33,927 nt of DNA from Calditrichota bacterium (GCA_013152715.1 JAADFU010000027.1:1-33927), one strand, 5' to 3'; numbered from the stretch's first letter, positions 1 to 7,548 are shown. Translations and numbers: made by a program. Notes: generated by a model from the sequence alone, not told the origin.

Positions 1-675
1 CAGAAAAAGCCCGTTGCGCGGCACGAGATTGACCAATCGCCGGAACGCCTGTTTGATTTGATCCAGATCATCGTAAATGTCGCCGTGATCAAATTCGATG
101 TTGTTGACGATCAGCGTGTGCGGCAAATAATGAAAAAATTTCGCCGCTTTGTCAAAAAATGCGGTGTCGTATTCATCGCCTTCCACGACAAAAAGATCGC
201 TTTCGCCCAGCTTGTAGCCCTGATTGAAATTTTTCGGAATGCCGCCAATCATAAACGACGGATCCTTTCCCGCAGCTTCCAGCAACCACGCCGAGAGAGA
301 GCTGGTTGTGGTTTTCCCGTGCGTGCCGCTGACCACGATGGAACGTTTGCCCTGAATGAAAAATATTTTCAAGGCTTCAGCCGAAGACAGATAGGGAATT
401 TTTTTCTCCAGCACAGCTTCTACCTCGGGATTGCCGCGCGACATGGCATTGCCGACAATGACCAGATCTGGCGCAGGCTCAAGATGTTTTTCGTCAAAAC
501 CGTCAAAAACAGGAATTCCTTGTCCCGCTAAAAATGTGCTCATGGGCGGATAAACGTGGCTGTCAGAGCCGTACACGTGAAACCCTTTGGCTTTCAGCAT
601 GGCGCCCAAAGATCCCATCGCCGTACCGCAAATGGCAATCATGTAAATATTTTTAATTTCTTTATCAAAAATCAT
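1..675 (-). CDS. mpl: UDP-N-acetylmuramate:L-alanyl-gamma-D-glutamyl-meso-diaminopimelate ligase (Mpl), 5' part
   Basis: Cytoplasmic Mur-family ligase that joins recycled murein tripeptide to UDP-MurNAc, saving peptidoglycan fragments. The window holds the first 225 residues; the gene runs off the left edge (the family is about 450 residues). Visible are an N-terminal Rossmann start (ICGTAMGSLGAML, 15-27), the Mpl-typical stretch YGSDSHVYPPMST (35-47), GNAMSRGNPEVEAVLEKKIPY (75-95), the ATP loop GTHGKTTT (117-124), EGDEYD (165-170) and NNIEFDHGDIYDDL (191-204). The VYPPMST and NAMSRGNPEVE segments favour Mpl over MurC. The ATG at 675 lies 2 bases after the stop of the thioredoxin-like gene, so the two are almost certainly co-transcribed. 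The reading frame is open to the window edge. Family assignment is very secure. Confidence 0.95.
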   Translation of the reverse strand, partial: MIFDKEIKNIYMIAICGTAMGSLGAMLKAKGFHVYGSDSHVYPPMSTFLAGQGIPVFDGFDEKHLEPAPDLVIVGNAMSRGNPEVEAVLEKKIPYLSSAEALKIFFIQGKRSIVVSGTHGKTTTSSLSAWLLEAAGKDPSFMIGGIPKNFNQGYKLGESDLFVVEGDEYDTAFFDKAAKFFHYLPHTLIVNNIEFDHGDIYDDLDQIKQAFRRLVNLVPRNGLFL

Positions 676-677
676 CT

Positions 678-1187
678 TCAATTTCCGGCTGCGTTCAATA
701 AAATTTCCACTAAATCTTGTTCGATTGTTTCTGTGGGCGTTTCGATGATTCTGCCAATTTCTTTGCCGTTTTTCAGCACGACAAAAGTGGGGACGTATTC
801 GACAGCAAATTTCTCACCCATGCCCAGGGAATCTTTTTTCGCGCGATCCAATCCGAAAAGTTCGTACTGAAAATGGGGGTTGTGCGCCGAGCTCATGACC
901 TTTAAAAATCGCGGCACTTCCCGGCGGCTGTCCGGGCACCACGTTCCCAGTAGGATTGTCACAGTAATATCTTGACTAAAATTTTTTAAAAATCCAATTG
1001 CTGCCGAGTCCGGCTGATAATTTTCCAGTTCTGTTTTCATGGCGGGGATTTTGGAAAACATTTCTTCCACATTGATACGATTCGTCATGATGGGATAAGT
1101 TGCTTTTTTCACCGCCTCTTGTTTTTTCTCACAAGAAACAACAAATAATAACAGAAGCAATCCCAGCGCAAGAATTTTTTTCGGCAT
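678..1187 (-). CDS. Thioredoxin-fold lipoprotein with CPDS active site
   Basis: Predicted envelope lipoprotein of 169 residues. Residues 1-19 form a lipoprotein signal peptide (hydrophobic stretch, then VVSC with C19 as the lipidated cysteine). The rest looks like a thioredoxin fold: a beta strand followed by GTWCPDSRREVPRF (81-94), and YVPTFVVLKNG (131-141) carrying the cis-proline P133. The usual CxxC motif reads C84-P-D-S87, so the resolving cysteine is a serine. That fits a monothiol thioredoxin-like protein better than a disulfide reductase; WCPDS-type motifs occur in the Thioredoxin_9-like group as I recall it. It sits between an HTH gene (32-base gap) and mpl (2-base gap), probably one operon, so a role in envelope redox homeostasis is plausible. 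Substrate unknown. Confidence 0.85.
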   Translation of the reverse strand: MPKKILALGLLLLLFVVSCEKKQEAVKKATYPIMTNRINVEEMFSKIPAMKTELENYQPDSAAIGFLKNFSQDITVTILLGTWCPDSRREVPRFLKVMSSAHNPHFQYELFGLDRAKKDSLGMGEKFAVEYVPTFVVLKNGKEIGRIIETPTETIEQDLVEILLNAAGN

Positions 1188-1219
1188 AATTTTCCCTCTG
1201 TTTTGGATTAATGAAATTT

Positions 1220-1570
1220 TTAAGGGGACACTTTTTTAATTCCGACCATTTCAAAAACTTGCTTAATTTTCGGTGCGGTTTTCGGCATTTCTATTTCAGC
1301 CTCACATTGTTCAAGTTCATGAACTCGCCGGCGCACTTCTTCAAACTCTTCCAGCAAACGTAGGGCAGTTTTGCTAATGCACGCCAAATAGCTTTTCATG
1401 AAATGGCGCACATAAAATTCCGGCAAAAAATCAAACTCGCCGTCTTCAAATTTTTTCAAAAAATCACGATTAATTTTCGTCCTATCTGCAATTTCTTCCA
1501 AAGAAATATTTTTTCCCAAACGCGCTTCTCTCATCTTTGCGCCAAGCTGCTTGAATTCATCCTGTTCCAC
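1220..1570 (-). CDS. RodZ-type helix-turn-helix protein (HTH_25), no membrane segment
   Basis: A 116-residue cytoplasmic protein. Residues 8-75 match the RodZ N-terminal HTH_25 pattern: LGAKMREARLGKNISLEEIA, then KINRDFLKKFEDGEFDFLP, then YVRHFMKSYL. Full RodZ continues with a transmembrane helix and a periplasmic domain. Here the chain ends after a charged, probably coiled-coil tail (LLEEFEEVRRRVHELEQ), with no hydrophobic segment. In RodZ this domain contacts MreB; HTH_25 proteins can also bind DNA. Start is GTG at 1570, supported by GGGAGGAAG about 7 bases upstream. It appears to head an operon with the thioredoxin-like lipoprotein and mpl, which links it loosely to cell-wall metabolism. 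I see no frameshift that would explain the short length. Confidence 0.8.
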   Translation of the reverse strand: MEQDEFKQLGAKMREARLGKNISLEEIADRTKINRDFLKKFEDGEFDFLPEFYVRHFMKSYLACISKTALRLLEEFEEVRRRVHELEQCEAEIEMPKTAPKIKQVFEMVGIKKVSP

Positions 1571-1762
1571 GATAGACTTCCTCCCATGAATTTACTCCCG
1601 CCAGCAGCCCTGAGATGAGTGTTTCTCATAAAAAAGGCCTGTTGTGAACTAAACTTAGCGACTTCAGAAACATTAACAATAAATGAAATAATTTGAAAAC
1701 TGATCCAACCCAACTCTACATAACTATTTACGAGATAGAACCCATTTTAAAAATTGATTTTT

Positions 1763-2056
1763 TTAAATCTCCACAACCTCTTCCAAAATTCGCTGCCCAA
1801 TTTTAGGCTTTAAAGCCTTTTTCATTACCAAATCAACTTTAACTCCCAATAAATCAGAGAGGTAATTTTTAAAATTTACAAAAGTAAACAAATCGATTGG
1901 CTTTTCAAATTCGACCAGAATGTCGAGATCACTATTTTCATTCTGCTCATTTTTCACAAATGAGCCAAAAATTCCAATTTTAGCCACAGCATATTCTGAT
2001 ATCAATTCATCCTTATGCTCTGCCAAAATTTTTCTTAAGCTTTCTAATTTCTTCAT
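1763..2056 (-). CDS. mntA: MntA-like nucleotidyltransferase antitoxin
   Basis: A 97-residue minimal nucleotidyltransferase. It carries the pol-beta-type signature GSF (31-33), [10 protein letters not shown] (41-50) with metal-binding D43 and D45, and a third acidic residue in VKVDLVMK (D75). In characterised pairs, MntA adds AMP to a tyrosine of the HEPN toxin HepT and so neutralises it. The gene overlaps the upstream hepT by 4 bases (ATGA), the usual toxin-first, translationally coupled arrangement. The base composition is clearly more AT-rich than the mpl, maf and nrdJ genes nearby, consistent with horizontal acquisition. All catalytic residues are present, so the antitoxin should be active. 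Confidence 0.88.
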   Translation of the reverse strand: MKKLESLRKILAEHKDELISEYAVAKIGIFGSFVKNEQNENSDLDILVEFEKPIDLFTFVNFKNYLSDLLGVKVDLVMKKALKPKIGQRILEEVVEI

Positions 2057-2391
2057 AATTTTTCTAACAATTTTTTAATGTAAGGTTCTATTTGTGGAAT
2101 TTTTTGAGTAACTGTCAACCAAATTGTTTCCCGATCTATTCCAAAATAATCATGAATTAAAATATCCCGCATCCCTGCCATTTCTTTCCAGGGAATTTCA
2201 CTATGCTCTTCCCTTATTTCATTTGGGATGTTTTTAGTAGCTTCTCCAATAATTTCCAATGCCCTAATGACAGCGAAAACAGTCTTATCATCTTCAGAGA
2301 ATTGGCTAAAAGGCAGATTTGCAATGAAGTCCTGCGTTTTCACCATTGCAGCATAAATATCTTTTAGATAATCTTCAAATTGTCTTTTCAT
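2053..2391 (-). CDS. hepT: HepT-like HEPN ribonuclease toxin
   Basis: A 112-residue all-helical HEPN (DUF86) protein. The catalytic motif Rx4HxY is intact: R75, H80 and Y82 in [10 protein letters not shown]. In known HepT toxins R and H form the RNase centre, and the tyrosine is the residue AMPylated by Mnt[17 protein letters not shown] (41-56) is also typical of the family. The ATG at 2391 has a weak AAAGA ribosome site. The gene is immediately followed by, and overlaps, the mntA-like gene. The pair sits alone between the rodZ-like operon and maf, flanked by noncoding stretches, as an insertion-like cassette. The family call is strong; in vivo activity is inferred. Confidence 0.88.
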   Translation of the reverse strand: MKRQFEDYLKDIYAAMVKTQDFIANLPFSQFSEDDKTVFAVIRALEIIGEATKNIPNEIREEHSEIPWKEMAGMRDILIHDYFGIDRETIWLTVTQKIPQIEPYIKKLLEKL

Positions 2392-2482
2392 ATTCTTTCA
2401 AACAAACCATATTGTCGTATTTTTTACTAATATGAATGACCAGTTGAAAAAATTTCTTGTAAATGTTACGTTTAAAGACATT

Positions 2483-2510
2483 GTAGGGGACGCATATATG
2501 CGTCCTCTAC
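2483..2510. repeat. 28-bp near-perfect palindrome (REP-like)
   Basis: The core GGACGCATATATGCGTCC is an 18-base perfect palindrome. It is extended on each side by GTAG/CTAC-type arms to 28 bases, with one G-T exception. It lies in the noncoding gap between maf and hepT (2392-2608), in which I see no gene. There is no T-run of terminator quality on either side. It could be a dispersed palindromic repeat, a regulator site or a cruciform-forming element. No second copy was noticed in the window. Confidence 0.6.
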
Positions 2511-2608
2511 CACCTAATTTCAATAAAAATGGTGAATCATAAAATTTAACTGGTAATTGGTATTACTAGTCGAGAAAAAATATCACCTGATTATCTCTAG
2601 CAAAACAT

Positions 2609-3205
2609 TTATTCCAGATTCACCATTAATTCTCTCACCATCAGATAAACCATCGACACCGGCAAGCCTACGACGTTGTAGTAGCAGCCGCGTATTTCTT
2701 CCACAAACACCGCCGCGTCATCCTGGATGCCATAGGAACCCGCTTTGTCGAACGGTTTGTTGCTGCGAATGTAAGCATCAATTTCCCAATCGCTCAGTTC
2801 GCGGAATTTCACCTCCGTCACCGAGACATCAGATAGCACGCGATTTTCCGGTCGTTTGATCGCACAGACGCCGGTCATAACCTGATGCGACTTGCCGCTG
2901 AGCATTTGCAGCATCGTCCGGCTTTCCTGCGCGTCGGCTGGTTTACCCAGAATTTTTTTGTCAACAACGACGACAGAATCCGCCCCGAGGATAATTCCCG
3001 CATCAATTTGACGGCTAATTTTTTCCGCTTTTCGCCGCGCCAATTCTTTGACGGCATCTTCGGGAAGCTGGCCCTCAGGGACGTCCTCGTTCTCGTCACT
3101 GGCGCGGCTCTCAAAATGCGTCACTATTTTCTTCAGCAATTGAATGCGCCGCGGAGATCGTGATGCTAAAACAATACGTTTGTTTTCCGTGTTTAATATT
3201 GCCAT
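2609..3205 (-). CDS. maf: Maf-family nucleoside triphosphate pyrophosphatase
   Basis: A 198-residue cytoplasmic house-cleaning enzyme of the Maf/HAM1 superfamily that hydrolyses dTTP/UTP (YhdE-type) or modified pyrimidine nucleotides to the monophosphate. The signatures are LASRSPRRIQLL (13-24), the catalytic GADSVVV (74-80), LGKPADAQESRTMLQMLSG and DKAGSYGIQDDAAVF. The last motif matches the YhdE-like subgroup rather than YceF. Length is normal and the ATG start at 3205 agrees with the family N-terminus, although the ribosome site is weak. It is transcribed away from cobO across a 157-base gap with its own promoter candidate. Confidence 0.93.
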   Translation of the reverse strand: MAILNTENKRIVLASRSPRRIQLLKKIVTHFESRASDENEDVPEGQLPEDAVKELARRKAEKISRQIDAGIILGADSVVVVDKKILGKPADAQESRTMLQMLSGKSHQVMTGVCAIKRPENRVLSDVSVTEVKFRELSDWEIDAYIRSNKPFDKAGSYGIQDDAAVFVEEIRGCYYNVVGLPVSMVYLMVRELMVNLE

Positions 3206-3279
3206 GTAACCAATCGAGTTGAATAAAAAGCGCCCGCCAGCCGCCGAAACAAAAGCGTGCGAGCTATTTGCATTACAAT

Positions 3280-3308
3280 TATATAGCCAATTTTTTTTTG
3301 AAAATCAA
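3280..3308 (-). promoter_or_regulatory. Sigma70-type promoter candidate for maf
   Basis: Minus strand: TTGATT (3303-3308), a 17-base spacer that includes a nine-base A-tract, then TATATA (3280-3285). A slightly shifted TATAAT overlaps the same place with a 19-base spacer. It would give a leader of about 70 bases before the maf ATG at 3205. Confidence 0.45.
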
Positions 3309-3362
3309 GAAAAATTTAGACGTTGAATTCCGGCTGGCTATAGTGAAACCAACTTTCCAGCG

Positions 3363-3881
3363 CTAACTCTCGATCCCAGCGCGCGCCTTGACGCCTTTTT
3401 GGTAGTAATGTTTGACTTCCTTCATTTCCGTCACCAAATCGGCCAAAGCAATAAATTTCTGCGGCGCCTTTCTTCCGGTGAGAATTAGCTCAACATTTTC
3501 CGGCTTTTCCGAGATAAACTTCAGCAAATCTTTCTCCGTGATCAATTGAAAATAAAGCGCCATGAAGATTTCGTCAAGAATCACAATGTCATATTTGCCG
3601 GAGTCGAGTGCCTGGCGCGATGCCTCAAGTCCTTCCTGCGCCATGCGGACATCCTCTTCCGTGGCCTGATCCACATGGACAAATGTCGCTTTGCCGAATT
3701 GGTGAATGGTAATTTGCGGAATATTTTTCACGGAATGCAGTTCCCCGTAATCCTGCCCTTTCATAAATTGAGCGATGAAAACATTTAGCCCTTTGCCGGC
3801 AGCCCGCAGCGCCAAACCCAGAGCGGCGGTTGTTTTCCCTTTCCCGTCGCCGGTGTAAATCTGCACATAGCCTTTTTCCAA
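3363..3881 (-). CDS. cobO: Cob(I)yrinic acid a,c-diamide adenosyltransferase (CobO/BtuR type)
   Basis: A 172-residue cytoplasmic enzyme that transfers the 5'-deoxyadenosyl group of ATP to cob(I)alamin or cobyrinic acid diamide, yielding the coenzyme form of B12. The start QIYTGDGKGKTTAALGLALRAAG (7-29) holds the family P-loop GDGKGKTT (11-18), followed by IAQFMKG, ILDEIFMAL and LILTGRKAP, all typical of CobO/CobA. The start is TTG at 3881 with AAGGG upstream; no ATG is available near the conserved N-terminus. It lies about 1.1 kb downstream of nrdJ on the same strand, separated by an outer-membrane protein gene. Since NrdJ requires adenosylcobalamin, the proximity is functionally sensible. 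No other cobalamin-synthesis genes are present here, so salvage is likely. Confidence 0.93.
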   Translation of the reverse strand: MEKGYVQIYTGDGKGKTTAALGLALRAAGKGLNVFIAQFMKGQDYGELHSVKNIPQITIHQFGKATFVHVDQATEEDVRMAQEGLEASRQALDSGKYDIVILDEIFMALYFQLITEKDLLKFISEKPENVELILTGRKAPQKFIALADLVTEMKEVKHYYQKGVKARAGIES

Positions 3882-3944
3882 AATTTCGACCCTTATTTCT
3901 CTTCAAAAATGCAAACTCAATTCATCGGTCTTTTGCTACAAAAA

Positions 3945-4634
3945 TCACTGCGTCCCTAAAAAATATCTCAGCGTCACACCAAAAGTAAGATACCAGTCAT
4001 CACGATAAATCTTTTTGTGCAGTTCAGCCGCGGAATCCGCTTTCGGCGTGGTCAGAGTCTCGCCCCAAGTGTGCAGATAAAGCACATTGGCGGTCAATCC
4101 GACCAATACGTTTTCGCTGAACGCATCCGTAAACACGCCAAATTCAAACAAGCCTCCCGGCCCGTGACGCCGACGCGGTCCTTTTATTTCGCCGTAGTAA
4201 GGATGATCCAGCCGCGTGCGAAACCAGTAATATGCCACGCCAGCGCCCACATATCCGGCGAGTTGGGAATGAAGCTGAAAGCGAAGCCTCGTCGTCAAAG
4301 GGAATCCATAGACATTAACTGTTTCCTGCTGCAAATAAGAAGAATAAGTGTAATAATCATAAAAACTCACCCACTCCGGATCGTGGGGCGAAGAATTGCC
4401 GAAATCAAACGACAGGTGAGCTATCTCCCAATTTTGATTCAACTGATAGCCAATGCCGGCGCGTAAGGAAAATCCGGACAGTACGTCGTGGCGCGTTTCC
4501 GCCATTGGCGCACGAATACCGAACATAAATTCAGTGGTGAATTTGTGCGGCTGCTCAAAATTACGGCTTTGCCCCAAAATGACCACAGGAAAAATGATGA
4601 ACATTGCCGCCGAAAAAATCAAAAATCGTCTCAT
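3945..4634 (-). CDS. Outer-membrane beta-barrel protein, unknown function
   Basis: A 229-residue exported protein. Residues 1-21 are a Sec signal peptide (MRRFLIF, hydrophobic core, cleavage near ILG-Q). The remainder alternates aromatic and polar residues in short amphipathic strands (FTTEFMFGIR, GFSLRAGIGYQL, LAGYVGAGVAYYWF, VLVGLTANVLYLHTW) and ends in LTFGVTLRYFLGTQ, as expected of an eight-to-ten-strand outer-membrane barrel. A loop KGPRRRHGPGG (150-160) is basic. ATG at 4634 is preceded by AAGGAG with ideal spacing. A promoter candidate and a structured leader lie upstream (4700-4806). I do not recognise a specific family. Confidence 0.8.
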   Translation of the reverse strand: MRRFLIFSAAMFIIFPVVILGQSRNFEQPHKFTTEFMFGIRAPMAETRHDVLSGFSLRAGIGYQLNQNWEIAHLSFDFGNSSPHDPEWVSFYDYYTYSSYLQQETVNVYGFPLTTRLRFQLHSQLAGYVGAGVAYYWFRTRLDHPYYGEIKGPRRRHGPGGLFEFGVFTDAFSENVLVGLTANVLYLHTWGETLTTPKADSAAELHKKIYRDDWYLTFGVTLRYFLGTQ

Positions 4635-4699
4635 GCTTGCTCCTTAAAAAATACACCATAGTAGAAATTTTCATCTGCTATTAGTTTAATGTCATTCAA

Positions 4700-4733
4700 A
4701 TAGTCGAGTTCCCACTCGCCGGATTCGGGCTAC
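4700..4733 (-). other. Compact three-way-junction RNA candidate in the leader of the barrel gene
   Basis: In an otherwise AT-rich stretch, 34 GC-rich bases can fold on the minus strand as two adjacent hairpins closed by a short outer stem. Hairpin one is CGAGT-GGGA-ACTCG (4705-4718) with a GNRA-type loop. Hairpin two is CCG-AATC-CGG (4719-4728). The outer GTAG (4730-4733) pairs with CTAT (4700-4703). It lies between the promoter candidate and the ATG at 4634. Confidence 0.35.
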
Positions 4734-4777
4734 CCCTCTTTTTTTCTAATTCAAAAAATTACAATCATGACTATTTC

Positions 4778-4806
4778 AATATATTATCAAAAAACTTGAA
4801 TTGCAA
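4778..4806 (-). promoter_or_regulatory. Sigma70-type promoter candidate for the barrel gene
   Basis: Minus strand: TTGCAA (4801-4806), 17-base spacer, TATATT (4778-4783). It would give a leader of roughly 135 bases. The whole noncoding stretch 4635-4969 holds this promoter, the folded leader and the nrdJ terminator; I see no gene in it. Confidence 0.5.
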
Positions 4807-4905
4807 GAAATATTTGAAAAATATTGGTCATCGAACATGAATCACCGACATTTGTTATCAGCAATTGGTGATTTTGCTAGCGTCTCTTTTTTTATTTTCA
4901 ATGAA

Positions 4906-4943
4906 AAAGGCAGCTTCTCTTTTTTTTAAGGAAAGCTGCCTTT
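4906..4943 (-). terminator. Rho-independent terminator of nrdJ
   Basis: A perfect 11-base stem AAAGGCAGCTT / AAGCTGCCTTT (4906-4916 with 4933-4943), followed on the minus strand by a five-base U-tract. It sits about 25 bases after the nrdJ stop codon. Confidence 0.75.
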
Positions 4944-4969
4944 GTTGATCATTTTTTTATTATTTCAGA

Positions 4970-7318
4970 TCATCCGCATTCGGAATAGCCGCAGGAACGG
5001 CACACGGAACAACCGCTTTCATATTCAATCTGGCCGCCGCATTCCGGGCAAGCGCCAAATGATTTGATCTTCTCCGCAGCGCTATTTTTGTTATTCAAAT
5101 AAAAACCAATCGCTTTGGCAATCGCATCAGCACAGGACGTAACTTTATTTTTGCCGAATCCGAACGGTTTATGGCAGTTGATTCCGATGAGCTCTTTTTG
5201 AACTTCCAACGGCTCCACTCCGCTGCGCAAAGCCAGCGAAATCAGACGCCCGATAGCTTCCGCCTGACTCGCGGCGCAGCCGCCGGCTTTTCCGATAGTG
5301 CTGAAAACTTCAAATAATCCCTGTTCGTTTTCATTGATCGTCACGTACATTGAGCCGCAGCCGGTGCGCATGCGAATTGTTTTTCCGGTCAAAACCTCGG
5401 GCCGGCTCTGCACTTGAACGGGCTGATCCGGCGCAGCCTTCTTTATCTTTCCCACATTTAAAACCTGCTGTTCGCGGCTGCCGTCGCGATAAATAGTAAC
5501 GCCTTTGCAATTCAATTGGTACGCCAACTCGTAAACTTCCTTCACATCGTCAACTGTCGCATGGTTGGCAAAATTCACGGTTTTGGACACGGCATTATCT
5601 GTGTATTTCTGAAACGCGGCCTGCATTCGAATATGCCATTGCGGCGAAATATCATGCGCCGCAACGAAAATGCGCCTGACGGCTTCGGGAATCTCATCGA
5701 TGCGTTGAATGCTCCCTTCCTCTGCCACGCGGTTCATGATTTCATCGGAATAAAAACCATTCTCCCTGGCGATTTTTTCGAACAAGGGATGCACTTCGAG
5801 CAGGCGGTCGTTATCCATTACATTGCGCCAGAATGTCAGCGCAAAAAGCGGCTCCACGCCCGAAGAGCAACCAGCGATAATGCTGATGGTTCCTGTCGGA
5901 GCAATGGTAGTCCTTGTCGCATTGCGCAATCGAGGACCATTTTCCCTGTAAATGCTCTTTTCGAAATTGGGAAAAACGCCGCGCATTTGAGCTAATTCGA
6001 CGGACATTTGATCGGCTTCGTCGGAAATAAAGCTCATTACTTTTTCAGCGATGGCAATGCCTTCTTCGCTATTGTAAGGAATTTTCAATTGAAGCAGCAA
6101 ATCCGCAAAGCCCATGACGCCCAGCCCGATTTTCCGGTTGCCGCGCGTCATTTCGGCAATTTCCGGCAGCGGGAATTTGTTCTTGTCGATGACATTGTCC
6201 AGAAAATGAATCGCCAGACGCACTGTTTCCCGGAGACGGTCAAAATCGATGCCGCCGTCGGAAACGAATCTTGCCAAATTAATCGAGCCCAGGTTGCAGC
6301 TTTCATAGGGCAAAAGCGGCTGTTCGCCGCACGGATTGGTGGATTCAATTTCGCCGATTCCCGGCGTTGGATTGTCACTATTGATTTGATCGAGGAAAAC
6401 AATTCCCGGCTCCCCGTTTTTCCATGCCATTTCGACAATTTTGTCAAATACTTCTCTGGCTTTGAGCTTTCCTGCAGGCTGATCATTTCTCGGGTTGATC
6501 AATTGATACTCCTCGTCATTTTTGAGCGCCGCCATGAAAGCTTCGGTCAACCCGACGGAAATATTGAAATTGTTCAGCCGATCGTTTTCCGCCTTGGCAG
6601 TGATAAATTCTAAAATATCGGGATGATCCACGCGCAGCACCGCCATATTAGCGCCGCGACGCGTACCGCCTTGTTTGATCGCTTCAGTCGCCGCGTCAAA
6701 CACCGTCATAAATGAAATAGGGCCGCTGGACACGCCTTTGGTGGACTGAACAATGTCTTTATTCGGTCGAATCCGTGAAAAGGAAAAGCCGGTGCCGCCG
6801 CCGCTTTTGTGAATCAGCGCCGTATTTTTCACGGTCTCAAAAATGCTATCCATGGAATCGTCCACCGGAAGCACAAAACAGGCGGACAACTGCCCCAATC
6901 TTCGGCCGGCGTTCATTAATGTCGGCGAATTGGGAATAAACTCCAGTGTCGCCATCATGCGATAAAATTTTTCAGATGTGTCCCGGACATCTGCTTGCGG
7001 ATTGTAAACCAGATCTGCCGAAGCAATAAAATTTGCAACTCTCCGGAAAAGCTGTTCCGGTGCCTCAATCACGTTGCCCTGTTCATCTTTTAACAAATAA
7101 CGACGCTTCAGAACGGTCAACGCATTTTCTGTCAGTGCGATCGTGGGAAGCGGCTCCTTTGCCGGCGCTTGATCCGGACTCTCGCGATCCTGAGGCGGCG
7201 CTTCCGTCACCAAATTGCTGGATTCAATTTCAGTAATTTCCGCGGACATGGCTTCCCTTGCCGCAATATCCGCGAACAAATTTAACGTGCGGGAATCTTT
7301 CGATACTGTGGCTGACAT
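4970..7318 (-). CDS. nrdJ: Adenosylcobalamin-dependent (class II) ribonucleotide reductase
   Basis: Reduces ribonucleotides to deoxyribonucleotides using a thiyl radical generated from adenosylcobalamin, so it works with or without oxygen. The chain is 782 residues. It has the substrate loop GGGTGFSFSRIRP and the catalytic N-P-C-G-E motif with C330 (radical) and E332. The redox pair is C147 (LSACFVLP) and C341 (YESCNLGSINL), with the same 11-residue offset from the radical cysteine as in Thermotoga NrdJ. The C-terminus is a zinc-ribbon-like tail with two CxxC pairs (CPECGG, CSVCRSCG) and a final ECG. There is no ATP-cone at the N-terminus. I chose ATG 7318 because AGGGG lies just upstream; an in-frame ATG at 7330 has AAGGA directly abutting it and looks worse. 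Two NrdR-box matches and a strong promoter precede it; a terminator follows. cobO lies about 1.1 kb downstream. Confidence 0.96.
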   Translation of the reverse strand: MSATVSKDSRTLNLFADIAAREAMSAEITEIESSNLVTEAPPQDRESPDQAPAKEPLPTIALTENALTVLKRRYLLKDEQGNVIEAPEQLFRRVANFIASADLVYNPQADVRDTSEKFYRMMATLEFIPNSPTLMNAGRRLGQLSACFVLPVDDSMDSIFETVKNTALIHKSGGGTGFSFSRIRPNKDIVQSTKGVSSGPISFMTVFDAATEAIKQGGTRRGANMAVLRVDHPDILEFITAKAENDRLNNFNISVGLTEAFMAALKNDEEYQLINPRNDQPAGKLKAREVFDKIVEMAWKNGEPGIVFLDQINSDNPTPGIGEIESTNPCGEQPLLPYESCNLGSINLARFVSDGGIDFDRLRETVRLAIHFLDNVIDKNKFPLPEIAEMTRGNRKIGLGVMGFADLLLQLKIPYNSEEGIAIAEKVMSFISDEADQMSVELAQMRGVFPNFEKSIYRENGPRLRNATRTTIAPTGTISIIAGCSSGVEPLFALTFWRNVMDNDRLLEVHPLFEKIARENGFYSDEIMNRVAEEGSIQRIDEIPEAVRRIFVAAHDISPQWHIRMQAAFQKYTDNAVSKTVNFANHATVDDVKEVYELAYQLNCKGVTIYRDGSREQQVLNVGKIKKAAPDQPVQVQSRPEVLTGKTIRMRTGCGSMYVTINENEQGLFEVFSTIGKAGGCAASQAEAIGRLISLALRSGVEPLEVQKELIGINCHKPFGFGKNKVTSCADAIAKAIGFYLNNKNSAAEKIKSFGACPECGGQIEYESGCSVCRSCGYSECG

Positions 7319-7393
7319 ACTACCCCTCATTCCTTGCTAATATTAATTATTTTTTGCGATTTCGACAAATCAATGTGACCAAAAAGCAAAAAT

Positions 7394-7422
7394 AATATAC
7401 AATTCTCTGACATTAATGTCAA
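7394..7422 (-). promoter_or_regulatory. Strong sigma70-type promoter of nrdJ
   Basis: Minus strand: consensus TTGACA (7417-7422), 17-base spacer, TATATT (7394-7399). Transcription would begin near 7387, about 70 bases before the nrdJ ATG. Both NrdR-box matches lie just upstream of the -35. Confidence 0.75.
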
Positions 7423-7438
7423 GAACTTTTTCCATTTT

Positions 7439-7454
7439 TTACAATATTTTGTGT
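7439..7454. promoter_or_regulatory. NrdR box 1
   Basis: TTACAATATTTTGTGT matches the published-type NrdR consensus ACAC-WATATAT-WGTGT at 13 of 16 positions. Its start is 31 bases (three helical turns) from the second box. NrdR is the zinc-finger/ATP-cone repressor of ribonucleotide reductase genes. Confidence 0.7.
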
Positions 7455-7469
7455 CTTTTTTTTATCCTC

Positions 7470-7485
7470 ATACCATATATTGTGT
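7470..7485. promoter_or_regulatory. NrdR box 2
   Basis: ATACCATATATTGTGT matches the NrdR consensus at 14 of 16 positions. A 15-base spacer separates it from box 1, the tandem geometry normally seen for NrdR. The 402-base noncoding region 7331-7732 contains these boxes plus divergent promoters for nrdJ and the riboflavin cluster; no gene is seen in it. Confidence 0.72.
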
Positions 7486-7548
7486 TCCCAGAAGCTCAAT
7501 AAATTTTCTAAAGTTAACATTAATTTGACGCTGATCCGGAAAATTTCC

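Noticed and set aside
6008-6613. Open frame of 201 codons antisense to nrdJ
   Set aside because: A shadow of the nrdJ codon pattern; nrdJ has intact catalytic motifs across this stretch.
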